This document shows positions 53,051 through 61,933 of a DNA stretch of 64,000 nucleotides, piece after piece. Position 1 is the first letter of the stretch. The number at the start of each line of letters is the position of its first letter. The position numbers and the translations under genes were made by a program. The stretch spans positions 273,932-337,931 of the forward strand of contig NZ_QPCG01000005.1 of assembly GCF_003351025.1 (NCBI RefSeq), in the 5' to 3' direction. The notes under the pieces are model-generated. The model was given only the letters and a program-made list of their open reading frames with translations, ran no database searches and had not been told where the DNA came from. This stretch comes from Mucilaginibacter endophyticus. Its GTDB lineage: Bacteria > Bacteroidota > Bacteroidia > Sphingobacteriales > Sphingobacteriaceae.

Positions 53051-54310
53051 ATGAATATAGGTATTATTGGTTTGGGCGATATGGGCCGTCTGTACGCGAA
53101 GGCTTTCGCCAAAGCAGGTTACACAGTTTCGGGCTGCGACCTGCCCGCCAACCGCGAAAAACTTGAAGCAGAACTCGCGCCTTTTGGCATTACTGTTATG
53201 GATCATGGCAGCGATGTGGCGCGGATCAACGACCTGATTATCTATTCGGTTGAGGCCGAAAGTATGGAGCGTGTAGTGGCCGAATTTGGCCCTTCAACCA
53301 AGTACGGCGCCATTGTAGCCGGGCAAACTTCGGTTAAACACCCTGAGATTGCCACCTTTGAAAAACACCTGCCTGCCGACGCCCAGATAGTTACTTTTCA
53401 TGGTATGCACGGCCCCGGTTTTGAACCCGCGGGGCAAACGCTGATTCTGATCCCGCACCGCTCAACACCCGATGCTTACCAACGGATGTATGATTTGTTT
53501 ACGGCTATTGGCAGCAACATAGTTGAAATTGCTGATTACCACGAGCACGACCGTATCGTTGCCGATACGCAGGCGGTAACCCATGTTGGTTTTGAAAGCA
53601 TGGGCACAGCCTGGAAATCTGCCGGATTTTTTCCCTGGGAAAATGCCTCATATATAGGTGGTATTGATAATGTCAAGATCCTGACCACCCTGCGTATATT
53701 CAGCTACAAGGCACACGTTTACGCCGGGTTGGCTATTCTTAACCCTTATGCCCGTCAGCAGGTGAAACGTTATGCCGAATCGGAATCGGAATTGTTTAAG
53801 CTGATGATCAAAGAGGAAGCCGACGCGTTTAAGCAGCGTCTTTACCGTGCGCGCGACTTTGTTTTCCACGAAAGCCGTAAACCTATTATGCTTAATGATA
53901 CGGTGATGAAAGAGTTTTCGCTCTCACAGCATGCCGATCATCAAAAGCCAAACTCGCACCTGAGTATCCTGAGCATGGTTGATGCCTGGTACCACCTCGG
54001 CGTTAACCCGTATGATAATCTCATTTGCCAAACCCCGCCTTTCCGCCTGCGTTTAGGTATTGCCGAATACCTTTTTAAGAATGAAGAACTGCTGGAAGAA
54101 TCGTTGGAAACAGCCCTGTATGATAAAACCATCCGTGGCGATGATCTGGAATTCCATTCGGCGGTGAGGGAATGGTCGGCCATTATTGGGTATGGCGATA
54201 TGGAGGGTTATAAAAAACACTTTAATGATACCCAGGCTTTTTTCAGCCACCGGCTTGAAGAGGGGAAAGCCCAAAGTGCGGAGTTGATCCGCAGGTTGAT
54301 GATGGAATAA
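53051..54310 (+). CDS. tyrA: Prephenate dehydrogenase of fungal TYR1 type
   Basis: A 419-residue enzyme. The NAD-binding start MNIGIIGLGDMGRLYAKAF is followed by IIYSVEAESM, IVAGQTSVKHPEIATFEKHLP, HDRIVADTQAVTHVGF, HVYAGLAILNPYARQQ and NSHLSILSMVDAWYHLGVNPYD. These blocks match, in order, the segments I recall from yeast Tyr1 rather than the shorter bacterial TyrA. It converts prephenate to 4-hydroxyphenylpyruvate in tyrosine synthesis. No other aromatic genes are adjacent. The similarity to the fungal form should be tested by alignment. Confidence 0.85.
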   Translation: MNIGIIGLGDMGRLYAKAFAKAGYTVSGCDLPANREKLEAELAPFGITVMDHGSDVARINDLIIYSVEAESMERVVAEFGPSTKYGAIVAGQTSVKHPEIATFEKHLPADAQIVTFHGMHGPGFEPAGQTLILIPHRSTPDAYQRMYDLFTAIGSNIVEIADYHEHDRIVADTQAVTHVGFESMGTAWKSAGFFPWENASYIGGIDNVKILTTLRIFSYKAHVYAGLAILNPYARQQVKRYAESESELFKLMIKEEADAFKQRLYRARDFVFHESRKPIMLNDTVMKEFSLSQHADHQKPNSHLSILSMVDAWYHLGVNPYDNLICQTPPFRLRLGIAEYLFKNEELLEESLETALYDKTIRGDDLEFHSAVREWSAIIGYGDMEGYKKHFNDTQAFFSHRLEEGKAQSAELIRRLMME

Positions 54311-54735
54311 TTTTGATTTGGGAATTCGGATGTTGGATTTCGGATTGATTATCAGGTGTTCAATTTTTTAAAGTGTGAACACTTGTTGTTTTTTGATTTT
54401 TATTGTTGTTGATAATCAGTAGTTTATAAAATGTATAAAAGCGTTTATTTGCCGTTTTGAACGTGATGGAATTGATGGTCAGCCTGTTATGAAATTACTT
54501 CCCCAAAAGTTGAACATCCTATTTTTTGAAAATTGAACACTGACAGGACGGTGTCAGTAAATAGCCAATGACGCAAGGCTGGTTAAGTTGAAAGCTTAAC
54601 TTATTTTAGGACGAAGTTACGCTATCGCTAAACTTCGACCGGTGGAGGTGGTGGTGCGGCGTAGGATATAAATTTTTTGTTTGAACTTCTTTGTTCGGTA
54701 TATTTAAGACTTATTTATTAGCACCTGAACTTTAC
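54311..54735. other. Gene-free spacer after tyrA with small inverted repeats
   Basis: About 425 bases with no convincing gene. It contains ACTGACA/TGTCAGT at 54538-54557, CGAAGTT/AACTTCG at 54612-54637, GTTAAG/CTTAAC near 54582, and words such as GTGTTCA/TGTGAACAC near 54357-54382. It starts with a GGAATTCGGATGTTGGATTTCGG-like word repeat. It could be a remnant of a mobile element, but no transposase trace is seen. Confidence 0.6.
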
Positions 54736-55923
54736 ATGCGTCAGTCTGAGGCCAAGTTTAAGCATATCTTTTTACCTTTTATTGTTATTGGCTTTAGCAC
54801 TATATTAATTTACACCTTTTTGCACTGGCTGTTGGTTATCAGGTATGGTGTTGTTGCGCTGAAGGATAAGGATGCTGATTTTCTTATTCCAGGTATTGCA
54901 GGTCTGGTATTGCCTCAGCTTTTGCTTTTTCCTAAATTGAGACAATTAAAGGCCTATAAAGCAACAAGCCGCGATCCTATAGTGCTTTTATTAATGGTAG
55001 GTGGTTTTACATTTGCTGTCCCTATTTGTATTGCTCAAAATTATCTTGAATCGGCTACCGGTAGGCTTACCCGACTGGACAGCATGAGCGAAGTACACTA
55101 TTTGCCGCCTACTAAGTATTATACTGTCAGGCAGATGTATCCTAACAAAAATATGGCGCACATTAAAGTGATATTTTCAGTTGGCGGTAAAAACAATGTG
55201 GACTTTAATATGGATGCCTATACAGCGGTGCCTGTTTTTGACCGTATTTATCCTGATACCAATCGCATAGCCGCCATGCGCAACAGAAACCCGAAAGCGC
55301 TGGTGATCATTAATGATACACTGCGTAACATGCAAGTGCTAAAAAAATTACCTGCCGATTCGGTACGGATAATGCGTTATGTCAATCCTTCCATGGTAAT
55401 GCCCAGATACGGCGATTCTGGTAAGTACGGTGCATTAGCCGTGGTAACCTGGAGATATAAGTTTAAAAGGCAGCCTGCCGTTATTAAAATAGCGCCCGCC
55501 GCCTGGTTTGTGCTCAAGTACCATAAAACTGTTAGTAACAATTTAACTGTGGCCGAAAAGAAGGAAGAATTTGCCTTTTTTGCCAGGAAATGCGATGCTA
55601 CTTTTAAGGATGAACCTTTAACCAAATTTACATACCTTACCCGTTTATCCGATGATGGCGATGTTGCCAATTACCAGGCAGCTATAAATTCACGCAATGA
55701 TGTTGCAGAAGGTGAGCAAACCATGCTTTCGCCGGTTTACGAACCGTTCGAGAGCCGGAATGGAAATAGGCTGGTGTGGATCTTTGCGTCATCCATCATT
55801 GGCTTAATGTTGTATTGGGTTTTTTTGGAGTTATTTAGGATCAAAAATTTGAAAAATTTTGAGATGAGATTTTTAAAAAAGGAACACAGAGCCGATGAAC
55901 AGAAAACTGCTTTAAGGGAATAG
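54736..55923 (+). CDS. Membrane protein of unknown family, paralogue 1
   Basis: A 395-residue protein with hydrophobic segments near residues 10-35, 55-72 and 82-105 and one near the C-terminus (about 348-370), enclosing a large soluble region. It shares layout and motifs with the protein at 58404: LTRLDSMSEVHYLPPTKYYTVRQMY matches LIVLDHVSQFNDYPPDYYYQLKNFY, and both continue into an FxYLxRL segment. No known domain was recognised. The ATG at 54736 is chosen over a TTG at 54691. Function unknown. Confidence 0.75.
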   Translation: MRQSEAKFKHIFLPFIVIGFSTILIYTFLHWLLVIRYGVVALKDKDADFLIPGIAGLVLPQLLLFPKLRQLKAYKATSRDPIVLLLMVGGFTFAVPICIAQNYLESATGRLTRLDSMSEVHYLPPTKYYTVRQMYPNKNMAHIKVIFSVGGKNNVDFNMDAYTAVPVFDRIYPDTNRIAAMRNRNPKALVIINDTLRNMQVLKKLPADSVRIMRYVNPSMVMPRYGDSGKYGALAVVTWRYKFKRQPAVIKIAPAAWFVLKYHKTVSNNLTVAEKKEEFAFFARKCDATFKDEPLTKFTYLTRLSDDGDVANYQAAINSRNDVAEGEQTMLSPVYEPFESRNGNRLVWIFASSIIGLMLYWVFLELFRIKNLKNFEMRFLKKEHRADEQKTALRE

Positions 55924-56033
55924 TAATAGGGTTTTGTTAATTTAAGAACATCGCGCATACAGACCTCTCGAGCCCATTGCTACCGCAAGCCTTCTCGTTT
56001 GTGGGCATTGTGCTAAATTGTAAATAGAAAGTT

Positions 56034-56411
56034 TTAAGTTTTTTGAAGCTCTCTTTTCGACCACAGCATGAATTCGGCGTTGTCTGTGCACGACATAGAT
56101 TTTGCGGCATTTTCGAAGTTAAACCCTTCGTATTTAGAAACTATATCATAAATATCTTCAAAGCCTTTGGCGCCTTGTGGAATCATGCATCTGTTATCAT
56201 CGCCAACCAGAGTTAGCCATACGTCTGGTAGCCACGGCCCTTCATCTGTGTTAATCAGTAGTATTGTGTGAATGTCATCCCATTTGATTGAGCCTGTAAG
56301 TGTAAGCCATTGGGGATGATAAACACTAATGGTTTCTTGGGTTATTGTTACTACATAACTATCCTCGAGTTGAGGCGCTTTAGCGCCGAATAACCTTTTT
56401 AATAGATTCAT
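56034..56411 (-). CDS. Small hypothetical protein
   Basis: A 125-residue soluble protein without recognised family. The N-terminus MNLLKRLFGAKAPQ is basic, and a conserved-looking core VTLTGSIKWDDIHTILLINTDEGPWLPDVWLTLV resembles PH-like or immunity-type small proteins. It stands alone between the paralogue gene and the TPR gene. No partner toxin is seen. Confidence 0.7.
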   Translation of the reverse strand: MNLLKRLFGAKAPQLEDSYVVTITQETISVYHPQWLTLTGSIKWDDIHTILLINTDEGPWLPDVWLTLVGDDNRCMIPQGAKGFEDIYDIVSKYEGFNFENAAKSMSCTDNAEFMLWSKRELQKT

Positions 56412-56609
56412 TTGAAATAAAAATTACCTCCGACTTATTTGCTATTGTGTTACTTGTTATAAATAGCCTCTGTAATTTACAAACATTACCTTCAATCCAA
56501 ATATTTCCCTCATCTAAATCTCCCCATATTACCTTATATTAGAGTAAGTTTTCTTAACCAATCAATTATAGCCTCCCGGTTCCTCATTTATCATTTAAAA
56601 TAACCGAAG

Positions 56610-58322
56610 ATGAAAAAGGTATCGCTGTTATTCGTGTTTCCTGTAGTGTTATTTGCTACGTATTTGTTCGCGTTTCAGGGTAAAAGGACGGTGGTGCCGC
56701 GTGTCATAAAATCCTCAACACCGGTGATGTGTGGATCGGGTATAATGGGAGAGGTGGATACAACCAGGAACGGCAAATTTATCCAACGCCTGCCCGGATG
56801 GGGACATCATAGCTACGCTATAACCACCAATAACGATAGTGCCCGGTTTTACTTTAACCAGGGTTTAACCATGTACTATAGTTACCACGTGAAAGAGGCC
56901 TTTGCTTCATTCAAAGAGGCATCGCGCTTTGATCCTTCGGCTGCTATGACGTATTGGGGACAGGCCTTAAGCCTGGGCCCGTATTATAATGCCGGTGGTC
57001 CTTATGTTGCACCTTCGGGCTTACCGGCTGTTTTAAAGCAAATGAATGCCACCGCCGGGAATGCTCCCGAAAAGGAAAAAGCGCTAATTGCGGTGATGAA
57101 CCAGCGCTATCCGGAGGCTGGTACCAAAGCCAGCGATAACGAAGCCTATGCCCAGGGTATGAAAAAACTGATGCAGACTTACCAAGCCGATGCCGACCTT
57201 AAAATGCTATACATTGATGCTGTAATGCTTATTCATCCCTGGGATTTTTGGGCGCCCGATGGTACCGACAAACCATGGACGTCTGAACTGGTTACGCTGT
57301 GCAAAGGCGTTTTGGCTACCAATCCGGATCATCCGGCGGCACTGCATTATTATATCCACCTGACCGAGGCTTCGCGTAATCCGGGCGTGGCGCTGGCCAA
57401 TGCGGGGGCTTTAAAAAAGTTGTTCCCGGGTATTGGGCATATGGTACATATGTCGAGTCATGTATACCAGCGTAATGGCTTGTATTTTCAGGGGGTAGAT
57501 GCCAATGAAAAAGCTGCCAAATGTATTGTTGTGTATTCGGATATGGAGAAAAATTTAAAGCTTACAAAAATCAACTCGCACTTTTACGCGGTTGAAACGC
57601 TTTGCGCCTTTAACGGAGCCATGTACGGGCGTGGGATGGAAGCTGCACAACGCTGCCGCAATGCGGTAAAACCTTCGGCCGGGGATACTTACGCGCAATA
57701 TCTTTATATGATGCCCGTGATTACCATGGTGCGCCTTGGCAAATGGCATGAGTTGCTGAACGATAGCATCGGCCCCAACACCCAGTGGGCCTATGCACGT
57801 GTGCTGTACCATTTTTCGCGTGGATTGGCTTTTCTTTATACGGGCAAACAGGATTCGGCAGTTGCCCAGTTGGCATTATTGCGCAGCCGGTTAGATGAAC
57901 CTTCCCTGAAACAGCGGCACATCCCTTTTAATACTGCATTGGATGGTGCAACCGTTGCCGAAAATATACTGGATGGTGCCATTTTGCTTGGCCGCAATAA
58001 GTTTGATGACGGTATGGCCGCGTTTAAAAAAGCAATTGCCGTTGAAGATAACATGATCTATTCTGAACCTGCCGAATGGCCACTTCCGGCACGGCAATTT
58101 ATGGGGGCTTATCTCCTTAAAACAGATTATAACCCGCAGGCCGAACAGATTTACCGCGAAGACCTGGAACGTAACCCGGGTAACGGCTGGTCGATGCTGG
58201 GGATGTATCAGAGTTTAAAAGCACAAAACCGAACAGATAAGCTGTCATACTATAAGGCCGGTTTTACACGTTCGTTTTCGCATGCCGATGAGGCGCCAAC
58301 AAGTTCGGTAGTTACAAACTGA
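56610..58322 (+). CDS. Exported TPR-containing protein
   Basis: A 570-residue protein with a signal peptide (about residues 1-22). It has tetratricopeptide-like helical repeats (EAFASFKEASRFDPSAAMTYWGQALSLG at about 87-114; similar units recur). Family members occur in Bacteroidota as large exported TPR proteins with unknown function. There is no catalytic motif that I recognise. It lies between two related membrane protein genes. Confidence 0.8.
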   Translation: MKKVSLLFVFPVVLFATYLFAFQGKRTVVPRVIKSSTPVMCGSGIMGEVDTTRNGKFIQRLPGWGHHSYAITTNNDSARFYFNQGLTMYYSYHVKEAFASFKEASRFDPSAAMTYWGQALSLGPYYNAGGPYVAPSGLPAVLKQMNATAGNAPEKEKALIAVMNQRYPEAGTKASDNEAYAQGMKKLMQTYQADADLKMLYIDAVMLIHPWDFWAPDGTDKPWTSELVTLCKGVLATNPDHPAALHYYIHLTEASRNPGVALANAGALKKLFPGIGHMVHMSSHVYQRNGLYFQGVDANEKAAKCIVVYSDMEKNLKLTKINSHFYAVETLCAFNGAMYGRGMEAAQRCRNAVKPSAGDTYAQYLYMMPVITMVRLGKWHELLNDSIGPNTQWAYARVLYHFSRGLAFLYTGKQDSAVAQLALLRSRLDEPSLKQRHIPFNTALDGATVAENILDGAILLGRNKFDDGMAAFKKAIAVEDNMIYSEPAEWPLPARQFMGAYLLKTDYNPQAEQIYREDLERNPGNGWSMLGMYQSLKAQNRTDKLSYYKAGFTRSFSHADEAPTSSVVTN

Positions 58323-58373
58323 TAAAATGAGGCTGCTGACGGGGCGCTGTTAAATGTGGTTAATATGATATAT

Positions 58374-58381
58374 TAGCTTTG
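58374..58381 (+). promoter_or_regulatory. Candidate promoter -7 box before paralogue 2
   Basis: TAGCTTTG matches TAnnTTTG and is 22 bases upstream of the ATG at 58404. The -33 region has no TTTG. Confidence 0.4.
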
Positions 58382-58403
58382 TTAATTAACAGAAAGCCTT
58401 GTC

Positions 58404-59279
58404 ATGAACCAAGTTGTTAGCCGGATTAAATTTTTATTTATTCCTTTTTTGCCTATAGCAGTACTGGCTATAAGTACTTACTCATTTTTATTCTGGTTAA
58501 TATGTGTCAGGCTCAAAATCCTCAACCTCAGGGATGATATTGGCAGTCCGATGGTGCTTATGCTCGTGTTTGTTTTAGTATTGCTCCTGCCTCGTTTTAA
58601 GCGCTTTAGTAATACAAGTCCAGCCTTAATGTCAAGCTTGTTTATGGCCTGGGGAGCTATGGTTGCGCCGTGTATCCCCATTCAAAGTTATATTAAGGCT
58701 GTAACTGCAAAGCTCATAGTACTTGACCATGTAAGCCAGTTTAATGACTATCCACCTGATTATTATTATCAGCTAAAGAATTTTTATATCGATAAGCAGT
58801 TTACCCGTTTTAAAACAACGGTTAAGGTTAGCGGTAAGCGTCATGATTATCTCGCTATTAATATTTTCGCGGTGACTCCGCTTTTTGACAATAGCGGAGC
58901 AGCAGGGATTACGAATACCGAAAAGTCAGGAATAGCCTGGCTGGGGGCCGAATACCCTGCGGTTATAGACAATAAGTTGCCGCAGCCTGAAAAAGATGAA
59001 CAATATAGGGCAGCAATTGAGGGGGGCAAGCAGAGTTTACAAAATAAAAATCTTTATGATTTTAAATACCTTGTCAGGCTTGAGCCAGCTGAGAGCGAAA
59101 ACTACATCGCGGCGGTGCGTTCAAAGGATAGTTTAAATGACGTACAACCTGTGATTTTTTTACCAACCGATATTTCGCTTGACGATGTCAGAAAGGACAA
59201 ACTGTTTTCAGTGTTTTTGGCATTTGGGTTAGGCAGTTTAGTATTTTTGATAGCGCTTATTGTAACGCCTAAAAAATAG
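58404..59279 (+). CDS. Membrane protein of unknown family, paralogue 2
   Basis: A 291-residue protein, shorter than the one at 54736 but clearly related: N-terminal hydrophobic pairs (about 10-35, 50-70 and 78-100), a soluble domain with YPPDYYYQLKNFYIDKQF and VSGKRHDYLAINIFAVTPLFD, and a C-terminal helix (about 265-288). The first paralogue has an extra stretch of roughly 100 residues in the soluble region. Function unknown. It follows the TPR gene by 81 bases. Confidence 0.75.
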   Translation: MNQVVSRIKFLFIPFLPIAVLAISTYSFLFWLICVRLKILNLRDDIGSPMVLMLVFVLVLLLPRFKRFSNTSPALMSSLFMAWGAMVAPCIPIQSYIKAVTAKLIVLDHVSQFNDYPPDYYYQLKNFYIDKQFTRFKTTVKVSGKRHDYLAINIFAVTPLFDNSGAAGITNTEKSGIAWLGAEYPAVIDNKLPQPEKDEQYRAAIEGGKQSLQNKNLYDFKYLVRLEPAESENYIAAVRSKDSLNDVQPVIFLPTDISLDDVRKDKLFSVFLAFGLGSLVFLIALIVTPKK

Positions 59280-59472
59280 ATTGGGATAGGTTTCATAGGA
59301 TAAATAAACCTTATTTAAAAGCAAGTTTGCGTATCCCACCTCTTCACTTTATACAAGGTTAACGCAAAAAGTTTCAATAAATTTCGCTGAAAAAAATATA
59401 CTTCAAAAAGCTGTTTTAAGTAAAAATGGGCATATACATTTGGTATATAAACCTCATTTATCCCTACATTTT

Positions 59473-60459
59473 ATGATTCCGGAAAGCAAAAAAGCAGCCG
59501 TTAGTAACGCCTTGCAAGTAACTTTTGGCGTGCCCGAATTTGATGATCTTCATGAGCTTACCGCGGGGCTCTCCTCGGCGCTGGTGTTTAAAATGACAGT
59601 GCTCGGAAAGCCATATTTGCTTCGTATCATTACCCGCACCGATGCCATGGCCGATCCTACGAATGAGTACGCCTGTATGAAAGTGGCAGCCGATGCCGGG
59701 ATTGCACCTCATGTTTGGTATACCGATGTGAATGACCGGATTGCGATTACGGATTTTATCGAAGCCAAGCCTTTTGAGCTGAATGACGCTAAAGTAAAAA
59801 TCCCGGCCTTGCTCCGGAAACTGCACGCGTTACCGCCCTTCCCGTTCCGGATGGATTATATTGATAAAATAGGGGAGTTTATGGAGAAGTTTCAGGCGGC
59901 CGAAATAATGCCTGCCGATATGACTGCCAATATTTTTGATCTTTATAAAAAAATCAAGGACATATACCCGCGAAATACTGAAGACCTGGTAGCCTGCCAC
60001 AACGACCTCAAGCCCGAAAATACATTATTTGATGGCGAAAGGGCATGGCTGGTTGACTGGGAAGCCGCCTTTTTGAACGATCGTTATGTTGACCTGGCTA
60101 TTGCCGCTAATTTCGTAGTGAGGAGTGATGAAGATGAGGCCGCTTTTGTAAAAGTATATTTTGGTGAAGAGGCTAATGAGTATCAGCAGGCCCGATTTTT
60201 TTTGATGAGGCAGTTACTGCATCTGTTTTACTTCATTGTGTTTATGCTGTTGGGTAAAACGCAGGGCCGGATAATTGATTTTAACATGCCCAAAACCGGT
60301 TTCAGGGAGTTTCATGACCGGATCTGGGCAGGAGAGATCAGTCTGGCAAATATGGACGCCAGATTACAGTATGCTCTTGTGCACAGGGAACGGTTATTAC
60401 GCAACATGCAGTTAAAACGGCTTCAGGATTCGCTGGAGTTGGTGTGGTTGCACAAATAA
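59473..60459 (+). CDS. Choline kinase-like/aminoglycoside phosphotransferase family protein
   Basis: A 328-residue kinase-fold protein. The Brenner motif CHNDLKPENTLFDGERAWLVDWEAAFLNDRYVDLA has the catalytic Asp, Asn and metal-binding Asp. N-terminal beta strands (about 25-60) with VFKMTVLGKPYLLRIITR supply the ATP-binding lysine region. Family substrates include choline, ethanolamine and aminoglycosides. The ATG at 59473 starts close to the family N-terminus; an upstream TTG is less likely. It is followed by a small antitoxin-like gene after 34 bases. Confidence 0.88.
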   Translation: MIPESKKAAVSNALQVTFGVPEFDDLHELTAGLSSALVFKMTVLGKPYLLRIITRTDAMADPTNEYACMKVAADAGIAPHVWYTDVNDRIAITDFIEAKPFELNDAKVKIPALLRKLHALPPFPFRMDYIDKIGEFMEKFQAAEIMPADMTANIFDLYKKIKDIYPRNTEDLVACHNDLKPENTLFDGERAWLVDWEAAFLNDRYVDLAIAANFVVRSDEDEAAFVKVYFGEEANEYQQARFFLMRQLLHLFYFIVFMLLGKTQGRIIDFNMPKTGFREFHDRIWAGEISLANMDARLQYALVHRERLLRNMQLKRLQDSLELVWLHK

Positions 60460-60493
60460 AGCAATTGTTATTATAAATGTTTAAATTTGAATT

Positions 60494-60724
60494 ATGACAA
60501 CGCTTACAATCGAAATATCTGAAAAGGCAGGGAAAACGCTGGCCGAACTGGTTGAGCAGTTGGGAGGGAAGGTTATTTCTGTAAAAGAAAGCAAAAAATC
60601 AAATAAGGAAACGAAAAAAAAGCAGTTGTTGGATGATCTGGAAGAGTCGGTGAACTTTGTGAAGTTGCATCAGCAGGGTAAGGTTGATGCAAAAACGATA
60701 CAGGAATTACTTGATGAACTTTAA
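60494..60724 (+). CDS. Antitoxin-like small protein
   Basis: A 76-residue protein starting MTTLTIEISEKAGKTLAELVEQLGG, with a Lys-rich middle and an acidic C-terminus. This is the layout of antitoxins that precede RelE/ParE toxins, with a beta-strand-then-helix N-terminus. The next ORF overlaps its stop by 11 bases and starts like a RelE/ParE toxin. No DNA-binding motif is certain. Confidence 0.7.
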   Translation: MTTLTIEISEKAGKTLAELVEQLGGKVISVKESKKSNKETKKKQLLDDLEESVNFVKLHQQGKVDAKTIQELLDEL

Positions 60725-60845
60725 GATCCTGCCAACGCCGCCATTTGTTCGTGAATTAAAAAAGCTTGCAAAAAAGCATCTTTCTTTAAAGGATGATCCT
60801 AGGCTCCCGCTGCTGCCCGGCTCCAGCCTGGTGGCGCCTATTTAA
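60714..60845 (+). pseudogene. Truncated RelE/ParE-like toxin gene
   Basis: The frame from ATG 60714 starts MNFKILPTPPFVRELKKLAK and KHLSLKDD, the normal N-terminus of RelE/ParE-type toxins, overlapping the antitoxin stop by 11 bases. From about 60798 it runs into a GC-rich segment and ends with PRLPLLPGSSLVAPI at 60845, 43 residues in total. The toxin core is missing, so it is a broken toxin next to an intact antitoxin. Confidence 0.75.
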
Positions 60846-60893
60846 CGGCCTCTGGCCGAAGTAGGTTTGCAGGCCAGAGCCCCCGGGGGGATA
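60798..60893. repeat. GC-rich segment that interrupts the toxin gene
   Basis: A stretch of roughly 65% GC against about 43% for the surroundings. It contains the inverted words CTCTGGCC (60850-60857) and GGCCAGAG (60872-60879) and a CCCCGGGG palindrome. It begins where the toxin homology stops. The source is unknown; it may be a short repeat inserted into the gene. Confidence 0.55.
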
Positions 60894-60932
60894 TATAGAT
60901 CACTTTTTGTTTGAGCATTGGCAGAGGGCAGT

Positions 60933-61568
60933 TTACGGCTTCATTTTTAACAGGTAAATTTCATTTTTGCCGGCAACTTTGAACTTCTCATTATTATCGT
61001 AGTTGTAAAAAGGTTCGGCAATTTCTACGTCGGTACTTTGAAAGCTTCTGCCAAGTACCGCCTGTGCTTCTTCCAGCGTATAAAGGTGATGGTTGATGTC
61101 GAATATAAAACCATAGGCAGACTTTTGCAGATCTTTAAAGGTAACCTTACCGGCTGGTATACTAAAGTGTATGGGTACCGAATACTGCACGCGAACAAAC
61201 CGGCCGTCTTGTATGCCTGGTTTCCAACGGGGGCTTTTCTCTAAAACAGTAGCTGCCTCGGCTTCACAGCCGGCACCAATGCAATTTATTGGAGTAACAT
61301 TGGTTACGCGCCCAATACTATCAACCACAAATGTTACCACTACGCTACCGTTAATGCCTATTAGGCGTGCTATATCAGGATATTTTAGGTTCCTGCTTAT
61401 GTAATTGGCAAAGGCTGGCAAGCCACCAGGAAATTCAGGAACTTGCTCTACACTGGTGAAAACACCTGTGCTTCGGGGCTTTTTTACGGTATCAGTATAC
61501 ATGCTTGTATTGGCAAATGCAAAATGGCACATAAACATGATGGCCACTATTAGGTAATAAGGTTTCAT
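60933..61568 (-). CDS. TonB C-terminal-domain protein (exported)
   Basis: A 211-residue protein with a signal-like N-terminus (residues 1-22) and a TonB C-terminal domain (about 45-145: VEQVPEFPGGLPAFANYISRNLKYP, GSVVVTFVVDSIGRVTNVTPI, PRWKPGIQDGRFVRVQYSVPIHFSI). There is no proline-rich linker as in classical TonB. The C-terminal part (about 150-211) is unrelated and unassigned. It may act as a periplasmic TonB-like or assembly factor. ATG at 61568 is used. Confidence 0.82.
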   Translation of the reverse strand: MKPYYLIVAIMFMCHFAFANTSMYTDTVKKPRSTGVFTSVEQVPEFPGGLPAFANYISRNLKYPDIARLIGINGSVVVTFVVDSIGRVTNVTPINCIGAGCEAEAATVLEKSPRWKPGIQDGRFVRVQYSVPIHFSIPAGKVTFKDLQKSAYGFIFDINHHLYTLEEAQAVLGRSFQSTDVEIAEPFYNYDNNEKFKVAGKNEIYLLKMKP

Positions 61569-61828
61569 GTGGTAAAGATAAACAGTGTTTTCTAATTTAG
61601 ACAATGGTGACTTCTGTCATGATAATTGCCCGCAAATCCCACCAGATCTTAAAAAATTTCCCCGGCTCCTCGTCAATTTTACGCCGCGAACCCGGCAGTG
61701 CTGATGCAATCGCTTCAAAACCGACCTAAAAAGTCAAAAAATTAAAGCGGCTAATGCTTAGCGACATACCTTTCAAACATATGTTAAAACGTGGACGCAA
61801 AAATTATAAAAAAATAACTTACTAACTA

Positions 61829-61859
61829 TTTGATAATTAATACAAAGTTTCTATCTTTG
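61829..61859 (+). promoter_or_regulatory. Strong Bacteroidota promoter of the rplC operon
   Basis: TTTG at 61829-61832 and TATCTTTG at 61852-61859 match the -33 TTTG and -7 TAnnTTTG boxes with a spacing of 19 bases. This is the best promoter match in the window and lies 75 bases upstream of rplC. Confidence 0.85.
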
Positions 61860-61891
61860 CCGTCCCTTTCGGGGGAGAAATATGCCTTGAA

Positions 61892-61909
61892 CGAAGCCCT
61901 ACTGCTTCG
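61892..61909 (+). promoter_or_regulatory. Leader hairpin upstream of rplC
   Basis: CGAAGC and GCTTCG pair over six bases with loop CCTACT, 25 bases before the rplC start. The leader could be a ribosomal-protein feedback site, but I cannot assign it to a known RNA family. An in-frame ATG at 61910 follows the stem. Confidence 0.45.
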
Positions 61910-61933
61910 ATGGGCACAAAAACAATTAAAAAA

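Larger units (their letters stand above)
61569..61933. other. Spacer between the TonB-domain gene and the ribosomal operon
   Basis: 365 bases without a gene. The right half carries the ribosomal promoter and a leader hairpin; the left half shows no clear structure, apart from the TonB-gene start on the minus strand. There is no rpsJ sequence. Confidence 0.7.

Noticed and set aside
54311..54735. Remnant of a transposase gene
   Set aside because: Small inverted repeats are present but no open frame or motif of a transposase could be traced.
60933..61568. Classical TonB energy transducer
   Set aside because: It has the TonB C-terminal fold but no proline-rich linker, and carries an unrelated tail, so only a TonB-domain protein is claimed.
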